A stretch of DNA of 64,000 nt, from NCBI RefSeq assembly GCF_028464225.1, contig NZ_JAQPCN010000001.1, positions 310,001 through 374,000 of the forward strand, in the 5' to 3' direction. The notes below the pieces were generated by a model, which saw only the letters and a program-made list of their open reading frames with translations, was not told where the DNA came from and did not search any database. Source of the stretch: Zeaxanthinibacter sp. PT1. GTDB lineage: Bacteria > Bacteroidota > Bacteroidia > Flavobacteriales > Flavobacteriaceae. The position numbers and the translations under genes are program-made. Positions 55,969 to 64,000 of the stretch are shown in pieces; position 1 is the first letter of the stretch; every line of letters starts with the position of its first letter.

Positions 55969-56404
55969 CCTATTGACTGTTGCCCTGGCTGACGATGATG
56001 AAGACGACAGATTATTGTTCGAGGATGCAATAAACGAGCTGAAGATCAAGACGAAACTCCTGCTGTTCAAAAACGGGCTGGAGTTAATGAATTACCTGAA
56101 AAAACCGGACGTGGAATTACCCCAGGTACTATTCCTGGATCTGAATATGCCGGTAATGGACGGTATGCGCTGCCTGGATGAAATCCGCCGTGACTCCCGT
56201 TTAAAGAACCTCTCCGTCGCTATCTACTCTACCTCTTCCTCGGAAAAGGATATAGTAGAGACCTATGTGCGGGGCGCTAACATCTATCTCACCAAACCAT
56301 CAGATTTTAAGAAGTTGCAAAATGCGATCCAGAAGATCCTGAGTATTAACTGGCAGTTCCATTCTTCCAACCTTGATAAGGATAATTTTATCCTGAGGAT
56401 CTGA
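55958..56404 (+). CDS. Receiver-only response regulator, overlapping the AraC gene
   Basis: A 148-residue REC domain, paralogue of the regulator at 54526: ADDDEDDRLLFEDAI, LFLDLNMPVMDGMR, IYSTSSS and the conserved Lys in YLTKPSDFKK. The ATG at 55958 lies within the last codons of the AraC gene (a TTG at 55952 is also in frame). It has no output domain. The two receivers may receive phosphate from the same PAS kinase, or form a relay; this is inference. Confidence 0.9.
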   Translation: MKIDLLTVALADDDEDDRLLFEDAINELKIKTKLLLFKNGLELMNYLKKPDVELPQVLFLDLNMPVMDGMRCLDEIRRDSRLKNLSVAIYSTSSSEKDIVETYVRGANIYLTKPSDFKKLQNAIQKILSINWQFHSSNLDKDNFILRI

Positions 56405-56427
56405 GTCCGCAGCTATTATTATATCGC

Positions 56428-56970
56428 TTAGGAGCGTCCAGCCCGGTGAAATAGATATGCCGAGAGAAAGAAGAGAAGTGAAAAGAAAGCGCTGACCACA
56501 AATACCCCGAACACTCCAGGTGACCAGGAGATAAGGGGTGGCGGCCAGACCATCAGGGCCACTACAGGGGTCAGCAGCTGCACTATTCCCATGGCTATCA
56601 TGGTCCTGGACATCCCACGAGAATTTAAGCGCGTATAAAGGGATCCCAATAATCCTGTAACAAATACAGCACCGTATAAAAGATTTGCATCCTGCCCCTC
56701 GTCTCCTATAATACCTACGGCGGCATTTACCCAGAAAAGTAAGAAAAGGCCCAGGAGGCCAACTACAAATGCAGCCCTATAATAAGGTGTAGCAGATCTG
56801 GCGATAACTTCGTATAATAACCCAAGTATTGACAAGGCAGATCCCATCAGTATAAAATCTGTCAAATCCCATTGCACCTCTTTTGAATACATGCCAGCAA
56901 CAGCAGGAATCATTAATAGCACGAAAATGATGGTAGCCCAGAGTACAATGCGATGAGTAATTAGTTTCAT
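56428..56970 (-). CDS. Hypothetical membrane protein, six helices
   Basis: A 180-residue protein with about six membrane helices, roughly at residues 9-26, 37-58, 64-87, 98-115, 122-142 and 150-172. Small polar loops include RLNSRGMSRTMIAM and the C terminus FHRAGRS. No signal peptide and no catalytic motif seen. It is not recognised. It is convergent with the receiver gene, with 23 bp between stop codons, and stands alone on its strand. Confidence 0.65.
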   Translation of the reverse strand: MKLITHRIVLWATIIFVLLMIPAVAGMYSKEVQWDLTDFILMGSALSILGLLYEVIARSATPYYRAAFVVGLLGLFLLFWVNAAVGIIGDEGQDANLLYGAVFVTGLLGSLYTRLNSRGMSRTMIAMGIVQLLTPVVALMVWPPPLISWSPGVFGVFVVSAFFSLLFFLSAYLFHRAGRS

Positions 56971-57537
56971 TCTTTATATGTTTCTGATACCAGAATAATG
57001 ACTTCCATTGTGCTTACCACTTCCAATATCGGTAAGTCACTACACATCAGCCACTTGTTAAATTTATTAAATTTTAAGCTTCTTCAACTAATTCTTCACA
57101 TTCCTATATACTAACAATCCAGGATATCACACAATGTTCGACAAGCAATTTCCACAAATATTGATGCTCAAAATTACCCCTATCAAGGGGTCCTCCGTGA
57201 TGGGATTAAGAATTCATTTTCCGGGAACTTTATAACGCACTTTGGACATCAATTTATCGATATCTCCCTAATTCACTGAATATTACATCTGCTGGTACTA
57301 TTTAAAAAATTGCCCCAATAAAGCAACAAATTGACGTAAATACGGTAATACTGTAAGTTCTTCCAGTAATTGTGTAATGCATTTACGTCTTGTTTACAGG
57401 ACCTTTACATTATTGAATCAGGAGGTAGATCCAAGCCCAATTCCATCCGAGTAATCAGACCGAATTCAGTCCTTTTCTCCACCTGTTTCAGACGAAGATT
57501 CACAACAATTTAGTGTATCACAAAAAACCCATGTAAA
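56971..57537. promoter_or_regulatory. Intergenic region, 567 bp, upstream of the AraC regulator
   Basis: No clear gene; a 33-codon frame at 57134-57235 is not convincing. Inverted repeats are present: GACGTAAAT/ATTTACGTC (57333-57341 and 57381-57389) about 150-200 bp before the regulator start, and a GTAATACTG/CAGTAATTG pair inside it. They may be operators; no consensus promoter was found. Confidence 0.4.
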
Positions 57538-58566
57538 ATGAATAATGTAGCTATATCTAATCCAATGTCAAGTATCTTCAGTTTCTTCGAGGAGAACATG
57601 AATGGTACTCTTAACACCGAAGCCGGTGAATATAATTTAACTTTTAATAACGAATTAGGAAAAGGAAAACTTAAAGGTATTAAGCTTAACGGCCCAATAT
57701 CTTTTATCGAGTTCGACGTAACCTTTAACCAGGATTTCGAGATCAGTACTGAGCCTAAAGATGCGCAATCCCTGTTCTTGGGATATTGCAGCCAGGGAAG
57801 TCTTCGTTTCGGATTTGAAGGCGCTAAAACCTCTGGAGTCGTTGAGACCTACCAGACAGCTATTTTGAATAGCGAAGAGGATAAAAGCCTGATGTTGAAA
57901 TTCAACAAGCAGACAGAAACCAAGATCTCCCTGATCATGGTCGATAAAGTAGTTCCTCCAATGTACAGTTATCAAGGTGAAAGCCTGAGCAATAAACTGG
58001 TTCAGCTTTTCAAAGGTTCTGAAGAAGGAAAGGATTTCCTGTATATCGGCTCCTATAATATCCGTATTGCAGAGCAGATCGAAAGACTGAATAATATTGA
58101 AGCAGAAGGAGTTGTCAGAAAAGTAATGACTGAAGGAATACTTCATGTTATCCTGGCTATGGAGCTTCAGCAACACGCCAGCGATGAGCACCAGAGAGAA
58201 CATCCAATGGGGTCGCTGACCACAAGGGAAATGAAATTGGTAAAGAAGATATCGGATTCTATCAAGAAAAGCCCAGAATACCCTTATTCAATTTCCAGCC
58301 TTTGCCAGGAAAATGCTTTATCTCCTGCAAAACTTCAGGAAGGATTTAAATTACTGCACGGTACAACCGTGGGTGATTACATCAAGAACCTGAGGGTAGA
58401 GAAAGCTGAAGAATTGATCAGAACCACTGATCTGAATATCTCTGAAGTAGTATACTCTGTGGGACTAAGCAGCCGCAGTTACTTTTCTAAAATTTTCAAG
58501 AAAAGATATAAGTGTAGCCCAAAAAATTATCAGAGCCACCAGGTACCGGTATTTGCTACCGCCTGA
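57538..58566 (+). CDS. AraC-family regulator, PchR-like
   Basis: A 342-residue transcription factor. The N-terminal 190 residues are beta-rich (GKLKGIKLNGPISFIEFDVTFNQDF, LFLGYCSQGSLRFGF), suggestive of a cupin-like ligand-binding domain of the PchR type. After a helical linker (about 195-235) comes the AraC HTH pair: ISSLCQENALSPAKLQEGFKLLHGTTVGDYI and LNISEVVYSVGLSSRSYFSKIFKKRYKCSPKNY. It sits directly upstream of the SusC/SusD operon, on the same strand but separated by a terminator, and is the likely regulator of that locus (inference). No metal or siderophore gene is near, so the ligand is unknown. Confidence 0.88.
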   Translation: MNNVAISNPMSSIFSFFEENMNGTLNTEAGEYNLTFNNELGKGKLKGIKLNGPISFIEFDVTFNQDFEISTEPKDAQSLFLGYCSQGSLRFGFEGAKTSGVVETYQTAILNSEEDKSLMLKFNKQTETKISLIMVDKVVPPMYSYQGESLSNKLVQLFKGSEEGKDFLYIGSYNIRIAEQIERLNNIEAEGVVRKVMTEGILHVILAMELQQHASDEHQREHPMGSLTTREMKLVKKISDSIKKSPEYPYSISSLCQENALSPAKLQEGFKLLHGTTVGDYIKNLRVEKAEELIRTTDLNISEVVYSVGLSSRSYFSKIFKKRYKCSPKNYQSHQVPVFATA

Positions 58567-58601
58567 TAGAAAAATAACATTCTGCACTCGCTCAAGGAAA
58601 G

Positions 58602-58633
58602 GCCTGACCAATGTAAATTGGTTAGGCTTTTTT
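58602..58633 (+). terminator. Terminator of the PchR-like regulator gene
   Basis: Eleven-bp stem GCCTGACCAAT/ATTGGTTAGGC with a GTAA loop and a T tract of six. It separates the regulator transcript from the SusC/SusD genes. Confidence 0.88.
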
Positions 58634-58742
58634 AATGTTAGATACCTCGAATACATCCCACGCCTAAATCCCCCCTTCTTTTCCTGAGGCTCAGAACTTA
58701 TCCCCGCCGCCCCTTTTGGTAGTAGCCCGGGAAGCCACTGCT

Positions 58743-58768
58743 ATGATCAAATTCATGAATTTGATCAT
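58743..58768. promoter_or_regulatory. 26-bp perfect palindrome before susC, operator candidate
   Basis: The 26 bases 58743-58768 (half-site ATGATCAAATTCA) read the same on both strands without mismatch. It lies 136-161 bp before the susC start, between the regulator terminator and the operon. It has no T tract and does not look like a terminator; a protein binding site is more likely. Confidence 0.55.
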
Positions 58769-58903
58769 CCTTTAAGGGCGATTAGCTTCTTATTCACAAT
58801 GATTCCGATAACTTGGTTCCGGCTGCGGTTCAATATACCGCCCCAATATTCGGGGGACCTCCTCGATAAAACAAACCAATACATAACCATAAACCGGATT
58901 TTT

Positions 58904-61900
58904 ATGAAGCTTTCGCACCTTAAATTCCTTATGCTGACAAGCCTGATTCTTATTGCAGGGACTGTCAGTGCACAGTCCATCTCCGGTACTGTCTCCGATG
59001 CAACAGGACCCCTTCCCGGGGCAAACGTCATTGAGAAGGGTACTACAAACGGCACACAAACCGATTTTGATGGTAATTACCAGTTAAACCTCAATAACCC
59101 CGATGCGGTAATCATCTTCAGCTATATCGGGTACAAACAAAAAGAAGAAGCGGTTAACGGCCGATCAGTGATCAACATTACCCTGGAGGAGGATGCAAGC
59201 CAGCTTGATGAAGTGGTGGTTACCGGGTACGGCACCCAGTCTAAAAGGGATGTAACCGGTTCTGTTGCCATTGTGGATTCTGAAGATCTCCTCGCAGTTC
59301 CTGCCACGACCTTTGCCCAGCAACTGCAAGGAAGGGCGGCAGGTATTGGAATTGTGAACGACGCAACACCAGGGGGTGAGGCCACTGTAAGGATTCGTGG
59401 ATTTGGTACCATAGGTAATAATAACCCACTTTATATTATTGATGGCGTGCCATCTGAATCTCAATCCAACCTTAACCCGAATGATATTGAATCGCTACAG
59501 GTTCTTAAAGATGCATCTGCTGCTTCGATCTATGGATCAAGGGCTGCGAATGGAGTTATTATCATCACCACCAAGAAAGGTAAAATGGGGAAACCCACGA
59601 TCAGCTACAATACCTTTTACGGGCTACAATCCCCTGCAGAGGATATAGATGTACTTAATGCCGAAGAGCTGGGTACCTACTTATACCTGGCCGATCTATA
59701 CGCCGGTAAAACGCCAAGTCACGGGCAATACACCTTTGGACCTAATGGAGAAGTTACCGTACCCGACTATGTATTCCCAAGTGGAGCCATGGAGGGGGAC
59801 CCGGGAACCGACCCTAGTTTATATGCATTGGAACCTGGAAATATCTACGCCATCACCCGTGCTGCCGATACGTACTGGTGGGATGAAGTGACCAGGTCTG
59901 CTCCTATAGTAAGTCACCAGGTTTCAGCCTCGGGGGCTACAGAGAGCGCACGCTATGCCTTTAACCTCGGGTACTTCTCTCAGGATGCCATCACGAAGTT
60001 CGTCAGCTATGACCGAGTTTCATTACGGGCGAATACTGAATTCCAGGCCTTGGAGAATCGCCTGACTGTCGGAGAGAATTTTACGGTTTCTTTTGATAAC
60101 CGAAAAGGAGGCTTTGGTAATAACCAGGAACAAAATGCTGTATCCGGTTCTTACAAGCACCATCCACTACTACCGGTCTATGACATCGCCGGAAATTTTG
60201 CAGGTAGCCGGGGGGCGAACCTGGGAAATAATTTTAACCCTTTTGCAGTACTGTCCAGGGCACAGGATAACCGTCGTTACAGACTACGTACTTTTGGAAA
60301 TGTATTTGCTTCATACGATATAATTCCCGAGCTCCAGGTAAAAACGAGCTTTGGTATTGATGCCAATATACAGCGTGAAAGGCAACTTGGGAGACCTCAG
60401 CCCGAATATGTTGAAGGTAACTTCATCAACAGCTCTACCGCCAGGGAGGCTTACGAATACCAGTGGGTTTGGAACAGTGTATTGAGCTATAGTAAGACGT
60501 TTAAAGAGCTCCATAAATTCGATGCCTATGTCGGGGTTGAAGCTATTCAGCAATTTGGTGAGGTTTTCGGGGCAAGCCGGCAGCGGTTCGCTTTTGAAAC
60601 CACCGATATCCTGAGCTACCTGGACCTGGGAGACGCCACAACAGCCTCTAACTACGGTAGCGTGTTTAAGGATTATACGTTGTTTTCAGAATTCGGTAAA
60701 CTAAACTACAGCTACGACAACAGGTACCTTGCTCAATTTATTCTAAGGAACGACGCTTCTTCACGTTTTCTTTCGGCCTCTCAGAACGCTATCTTCCCAG
60801 CTTTTAGTTTAGGATGGAGGATCTCTGATGAGTCCTTTTTCCAAGAAGCCCTTCCTTTTATAGACAATGCCATGTTACGATATGGCTGGGGTAAAACAGG
60901 AAACCAAGCCATCGGTGATTATAATGCTTACACCACCTATCGCTCCAATATTTTTAATGCAGGATACCCTATAGACGGGTCCGCAGGCTCACCGACAATT
61001 GGATTTGATGTTCAGAGTTTCGGAAACCCGGACGCACAATGGGAAACCACCACTTCTAACAATATCGGTCTAGATTTAGCCATGTTTGACAATAAGGTAA
61101 ACTTTGCATTAGACCTGTGGAACAGGGTGACCACAGATATGTTATTCAGGGTACCGATTACCTTCTCTGCGGGTGACGCAGCTGCCCCTTCATTCAACGT
61201 CGGGCAAATGACCAACAAGGGAATCGACCTAAACCTTACATTCTCTGATTCTAAAGGAGATTTCGGGTATAGCATCAACGGAAACCTTTCGGCTTATAAG
61301 AATACAGTTGATAGATTGGATGAAAGTGCAGATACAAGATTCTTCGGGTATTCTTCCCGGGTTCCGGCACTAACGGTTTCACAAGCCGGTTCACCAATTT
61401 CATCATTCTACGGATTTAAGACTGTTGGAATCTTTCAGTCACAGGCCGAGGCTGATGCCTGGCCTACCTATGGGTCTTACAATGCACCGGGGAAATTCAA
61501 AGTTGCGGATATCAACGGAGATGGTGTAATCGACGATGCTGACAGAACTATTATCGGAAGCCCTCACCCGGATTTCACTTATGGAATCAGTCTTGACCTC
61601 AACTATAAGAACCTGAGTTTAAATATCTTCGGTAATGGATCTGAAGGCAATGACATTTACAATTATGTACGTTATTTCGCCGATTTCAACACCTTCCAGG
61701 GTAACCGATCCAGCAGGGCACTTTACGACGCGTGGCAGCCGAGTAATCCTTCTGCTCCTCAGAGCGAATGGGTAGCCGCCAATCCTAACGCCTCAGCGCC
61801 AATCATGGATGCCAATGACCAGGTAAGTAGCCGCCCATCCTCATACTTTATTGAAGACGGGAGTTACTTCAGGATCAAGAATGTACAGTTGACTTACAAT

Positions 61901-62107
61901 TTCACCGAGGAAATTTTATCTAAATTAGGGCTTGCAACCGCACAGTTGTATGTACAGGGTCAGAACCTGCACACCTTTACAAAATACAGCGGACTCAACC
62001 CGGAAATCCAGGCTGGTACAGAGAGTGACCCCACACTTGGTTTCGACGGAGGATATATGCCCGTAGCGAGGACAATCACCCTGGGCTTTAATGTATCCTT
62101 CAAATAA
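58904..62107 (+). CDS. SusC/RagA-family TonB-dependent outer-membrane transporter
   Basis: Imports oligomers across the outer membrane with energy from TonB. 1067 residues from ATG 58904: signal peptide (MKLSHLKFLMLTSLILIAGTVSA), carboxypeptidase-regulatory-like domain (SISGTVSDATGPLPGANVIEKGT), TonB box region (LDEVVVTGYGTQ), plug domain (LQGRAAGIGIVNDATPGGEATVRIRGFGTIGNNNPLYIIDG) and a 22-strand barrel ending in ITLGFNVSFK with a terminal aromatic residue. The frame extends to 58799, but the signal peptide fixes the start. susD follows 30 bp later. No glycoside hydrolase or sulfatase is in view, so the cargo cannot be named. Confidence 0.96.
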   Translation: MKLSHLKFLMLTSLILIAGTVSAQSISGTVSDATGPLPGANVIEKGTTNGTQTDFDGNYQLNLNNPDAVIIFSYIGYKQKEEAVNGRSVINITLEEDASQLDEVVVTGYGTQSKRDVTGSVAIVDSEDLLAVPATTFAQQLQGRAAGIGIVNDATPGGEATVRIRGFGTIGNNNPLYIIDGVPSESQSNLNPNDIESLQVLKDASAASIYGSRAANGVIIITTKKGKMGKPTISYNTFYGLQSPAEDIDVLNAEELGTYLYLADLYAGKTPSHGQYTFGPNGEVTVPDYVFPSGAMEGDPGTDPSLYALEPGNIYAITRAADTYWWDEVTRSAPIVSHQVSASGATESARYAFNLGYFSQDAITKFVSYDRVSLRANTEFQALENRLTVGENFTVSFDNRKGGFGNNQEQNAVSGSYKHHPLLPVYDIAGNFAGSRGANLGNNFNPFAVLSRAQDNRRYRLRTFGNVFASYDIIPELQVKTSFGIDANIQRERQLGRPQPEYVEGNFINSSTAREAYEYQWVWNSVLSYSKTFKELHKFDAYVGVEAIQQFGEVFGASRQRFAFETTDILSYLDLGDATTASNYGSVFKDYTLFSEFGKLNYSYDNRYLAQFILRNDASSRFLSASQNAIFPAFSLGWRISDESFFQEALPFIDNAMLRYGWGKTGNQAIGDYNAYTTYRSNIFNAGYPIDGSAGSPTIGFDVQSFGNPDAQWETTTSNNIGLDLAMFDNKVNFALDLWNRVTTDMLFRVPITFSAGDAAAPSFNVGQMTNKGIDLNLTFSDSKGDFGYSINGNLSAYKNTVDRLDESADTRFFGYSSRVPALTVSQAGSPISSFYGFKTVGIFQSQAEADAWPTYGSYNAPGKFKVADINGDGVIDDADRTIIGSPHPDFTYGISLDLNYKNLSLNIFGNGSEGNDIYNYVRYFADFNTFQGNRSSRALYDAWQPSNPSAPQSEWVAANPNASAPIMDANDQVSSRPSSYFIEDGSYFRIKNVQLTYNFTEEILSKLGLATAQLYVQGQNLHTFTKYSGLNPEIQAGTESDPTLGFDGGYMPVARTITLGFNVSFK

Positions 62108-62137
62108 TTAAAAAAAACGCATCAGATACTTGATATT

Positions 62138-63877
62138 ATGAAAAGAATCAAAACAATAATTTCGGTTTTTGCCTCCCTCGGATTCCTAGCCCTGGGATGT
62201 AACGATGAGTTCCTGACAAGGGAACCACAGGGCCAGTTCAGTACCAACAGTCTTAACAGCGAGGATGGGATTGAGGGAATACTTATAGGAGCCTATAAAA
62301 TGTTGAACGGCCTGGGATTAGACGGACAGGCTCCCTGGAACAATGATGTACAGAATTGGGTCTTCGGGGGAATACCTTCTGACGATGCCCTGAAAGGCAC
62401 GGATGCCGGGGATCAACCGGAACAATCGTTTATAGAAGCGTACGACTTCCAGTCCTTTAACGGGCATATTACCAACAAATGGAGAGGGCTTTATAAAGGA
62501 ATCGCGCGAACTAACGATGTCATTACCTCATTGGAAAATGCCGAGTCTATCAGTGAGGACAGGAAGATACAGATCAATGCCGAGGCGCGTTTCTTAAGAG
62601 GTTTCTTTCATTTTGAGGCCAGGAAGATGTGGAGAATGCCTCCTTATATCGGGGACGATGTCTACGATATAAATGATGTGGAAAGCACTAAAGTTCCCAA
62701 TGATCGTGAGATCTGGCCACTGATCGAAGCAGATTTCGCTGCTGCGGCAGATGTTTTACCGGATAGCCAAACAGACCTGGGAAGACCAAGCAGGTGGGCA
62801 GCTTTGGCTTTCCTTGCAAAAGCAAAAATGTACCAGGGATGGACTTCAGATGGGGCTGCCAATATCAGCAAGCTGCAAGAAGCTAAGGTTATCCTGGATG
62901 AGATTGTCAATTCAGGCCAATTCATGCTTGTCGATGATTTTGAAGAGAATTTCCTGGTTGCAACCAGGAACAATGCAGAATCCATCTTTGAAATCCAGTA
63001 CGCCATAAGCAGCTCCAACGACCAGGCATCTAACCAGGGTATAGGCCTTGCACATCCTTATACCGATCCTTGGGGATGCTGCGGTTTCTACCAGGTATCA
63101 CAAAACTTAGTTAATGCTTATAAAACGGAGAATGGTCTGCCACAGTTAGATAATTTTGACAATAATGATGTGACCTGGGAAACAGAGTACACCGGAACCT
63201 TGGACCCGAGACTTGACCATACTGTAGGAAGACCCGGAATTCTATATAAGGGATTCAAAATATACCAAACTGATTTTGTCCGGGATCTATCGTACGCAGG
63301 ACCGTATTTCTCTAAAAAACACGTAGCTGAACCCGAAGCATTTGGAGTCGGAGGCTGGGGGAACCTCTCGGCCAACAATTACAGGATTATGCGTTACGAC
63401 ATGATTTTGCTTTGGCTTGCGGAAGCAGAAGTTGAACTCGGAAACCTGGAGCGTGCCAGGGAATTGGTCAACATGATCAGGAGTCGCGCCGCTAACCCTG
63501 TAGGCTTTGTCCCCAAAGCCACGCAAGGAGCTGACAGGAACGATTATACCATAGTTGAGGGAGAAGCAGCTGCCAATTATGACATCGCTACTTATGATAC
63601 TCCATGGACAGACCAGGATATGGCAAGAAAAGCAGTTCGTTTTGAAAGCCGACTGGAGTTCGCTATGGAAGGACACCGCTTTTTTGACCTGCAGCGATGG
63701 GGAGTGGCCGCAGAAGTATTGAATGCTTACCTCGACAGTGAAGCGGAGCATCGCACCTACCTGGAAGGCAAAAGCTTTACACCAAATAAGAACGAATATT
63801 ACCCAATACCAATTGAAGCTATTGACCGTTCTTACCTGAATGGAGAACCAACTTTAACTCAGGATCCGGCCTATTAA
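62138..63877 (+). CDS. SusD/RagB-family nutrient-binding outer-membrane lipoprotein
   Basis: Surface lipoprotein that caps SusC and binds the cargo. 579 residues: signal with lipobox FLALGCNDEF, N-terminal TPR-like helices (DGIEGILIGAYKML, KWRGLYKGIARTNDVI, AEARFLRGFFHFEARKMW), and the C-terminal SusD region (YRIMRYDMILLWLAEAEVELG, RARELVNMIRSRA, RFESRLEFAMEGHRFFDLQRWG, NEYYPIPIEAID). These last motifs are diagnostic of the family. It forms a functional pair with the upstream SusC and ends in a terminator. The ligand is not evident. Confidence 0.96.
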   Translation: MKRIKTIISVFASLGFLALGCNDEFLTREPQGQFSTNSLNSEDGIEGILIGAYKMLNGLGLDGQAPWNNDVQNWVFGGIPSDDALKGTDAGDQPEQSFIEAYDFQSFNGHITNKWRGLYKGIARTNDVITSLENAESISEDRKIQINAEARFLRGFFHFEARKMWRMPPYIGDDVYDINDVESTKVPNDREIWPLIEADFAAAADVLPDSQTDLGRPSRWAALAFLAKAKMYQGWTSDGAANISKLQEAKVILDEIVNSGQFMLVDDFEENFLVATRNNAESIFEIQYAISSSNDQASNQGIGLAHPYTDPWGCCGFYQVSQNLVNAYKTENGLPQLDNFDNNDVTWETEYTGTLDPRLDHTVGRPGILYKGFKIYQTDFVRDLSYAGPYFSKKHVAEPEAFGVGGWGNLSANNYRIMRYDMILLWLAEAEVELGNLERARELVNMIRSRAANPVGFVPKATQGADRNDYTIVEGEAAANYDIATYDTPWTDQDMARKAVRFESRLEFAMEGHRFFDLQRWGVAAEVLNAYLDSEAEHRTYLEGKSFTPNKNEYYPIPIEAIDRSYLNGEPTLTQDPAY

Positions 63878-63938
63878 TAAATAGGTAGACGATAAACTTT
63901 GAAATAATAAAGGGGGGCAAATAGTCCCAAAATTACAG

Positions 63939-63983
63939 ATAAAGCCATAGGGAGTTAAAATCTCCTTCATGGCTTTATTTTTT
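63939..63983 (+). terminator. Terminator of the susC-susD operon
   Basis: Long stem ATAAAGCCAT/ATGGCTTTAT with an internal GGAG/CTCC pairing and a following T tract. It lies 62 bp after the susD stop codon, so the two-gene operon ends here and later polysaccharide-use genes would need another promoter. Confidence 0.88.
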
Positions 63984-64000
63984 ATAGGGTGTTATCTTAT

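Noticed and set aside
57134-57235. 33-codon frame MFDKQFPQ... in the gap before the PchR-like regulator
   Set aside because: Too short and without helix, signal or promoter support.
57333-57389. Inverted repeat GACGTAAAT/ATTTACGTC considered as a defined operator
   Set aside because: Arms are 39 bp apart and only 9 bp long; kept only as a remark under the intergenic region.
57655-58203. 182-codon frame on the minus strand
   Set aside because: Wholly antisense to the AraC-type regulator, with no motif of its own.
57538-63877. Calling the SusC/SusD region a complete polysaccharide utilisation locus
   Set aside because: No glycoside hydrolase, lyase, sulfatase or sugar kinase is present before the terminator at 63939, so the cargo could equally be peptide or another compound.
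1-64000. Search for CRISPR arrays, insertion sequences, integrases and attachment sites
   Set aside because: No regularly spaced repeats, transposase motifs or tRNA-adjacent direct repeats were seen; both tRNA genes sit among core genes.

Overview
The window is a chromosomal segment of a Bacteroidota bacterium, almost certainly family Flavobacteriaceae. The evidence is a SusC/SusD pair, DUF2723 and DUF5916 proteins, ExbB with two ExbD proteins, flavobacterial housekeeping proteins, and many promoters of the Bacteroidota type (TTG, a 16-20 nt spacer, then TAnnTTTG) instead of -35/-10 boxes. I cannot name the genus. Most of it is core genome. No insertion sequence, prophage, integrase or CRISPR array was seen.

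Layout. 1-4184 (-): rimP-nusA-infB (infB runs off the left edge), preceded by a structured leader and a tRNA-Gln gene. 4775-10583: a large DUF2723 membrane glycosyltransferase (+), then a thioredoxin-fold protein without the CxxC motif, a membrane metallophosphoesterase and cutC (-). 10624-14505 (+): a Tat-exported glycosylasparaginase and polA. 14580-17216 (-): a DUF5916/CBM9-like outer-membrane protein. 17477-20600 (+): rplM-rpsI, a structured intergenic leader, rpsB with a fused helix-hairpin-helix tail, and tsf. 20656-23328 (-): a small HTH regulator with a membrane-protein partner, then an M61 peptidase lipoprotein. 23481-24853 (+): pyrH and frr. 24869-26548 (-): a sulfite-dehydrogenase-like molybdoenzyme and its cytochrome c. 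26798-32835 (+): an MMPL/RND transporter, asnS, rpoN and a PAP2-like membrane protein. 32830-38147 (-): TatD nuclease, asparaginase, tRNA-Ser, ExbB, a membrane protein, two ExbD proteins and a PorT-like barrel. 38190-41578 (+): a retropepsin-like protease and two tandem MauG-type diheme lipoproteins. 41656-49764 (-): sucA-sucB, a small unknown protein, an exported amidohydrolase, galE and a DegT-type sugar aminotransferase, with waaA diverging at 49855.

51414-58566 is the signalling part: a 52-codon membrane peptide, a multi-PAS histidine kinase with a receiver-only response regulator (-), then divergently an AraC-type HTH protein overlapping a second receiver-only regulator (+), a membrane protein, and a PchR-like AraC regulator. 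The last 5.4 kb is a SusC/SusD nutrient-uptake operon downstream of that regulator. A 26-bp perfect palindrome lies between them.

How the genes work together. The two translation clusters supply L13, S9, S2, EF-Ts, IF-2, NusA, RimP and RRF, next to pyrH and asnS. ExbB/ExbD could energise TonB-dependent import such as the SusC/SusD pair. The most unusual signals are regulatory: a terminator-like hairpin with a possible alternative pairing in the rimP leader, a structured rpsB leader, a tandem-repeat operator overlapping the HTH-gene promoter, and the palindrome before susC.
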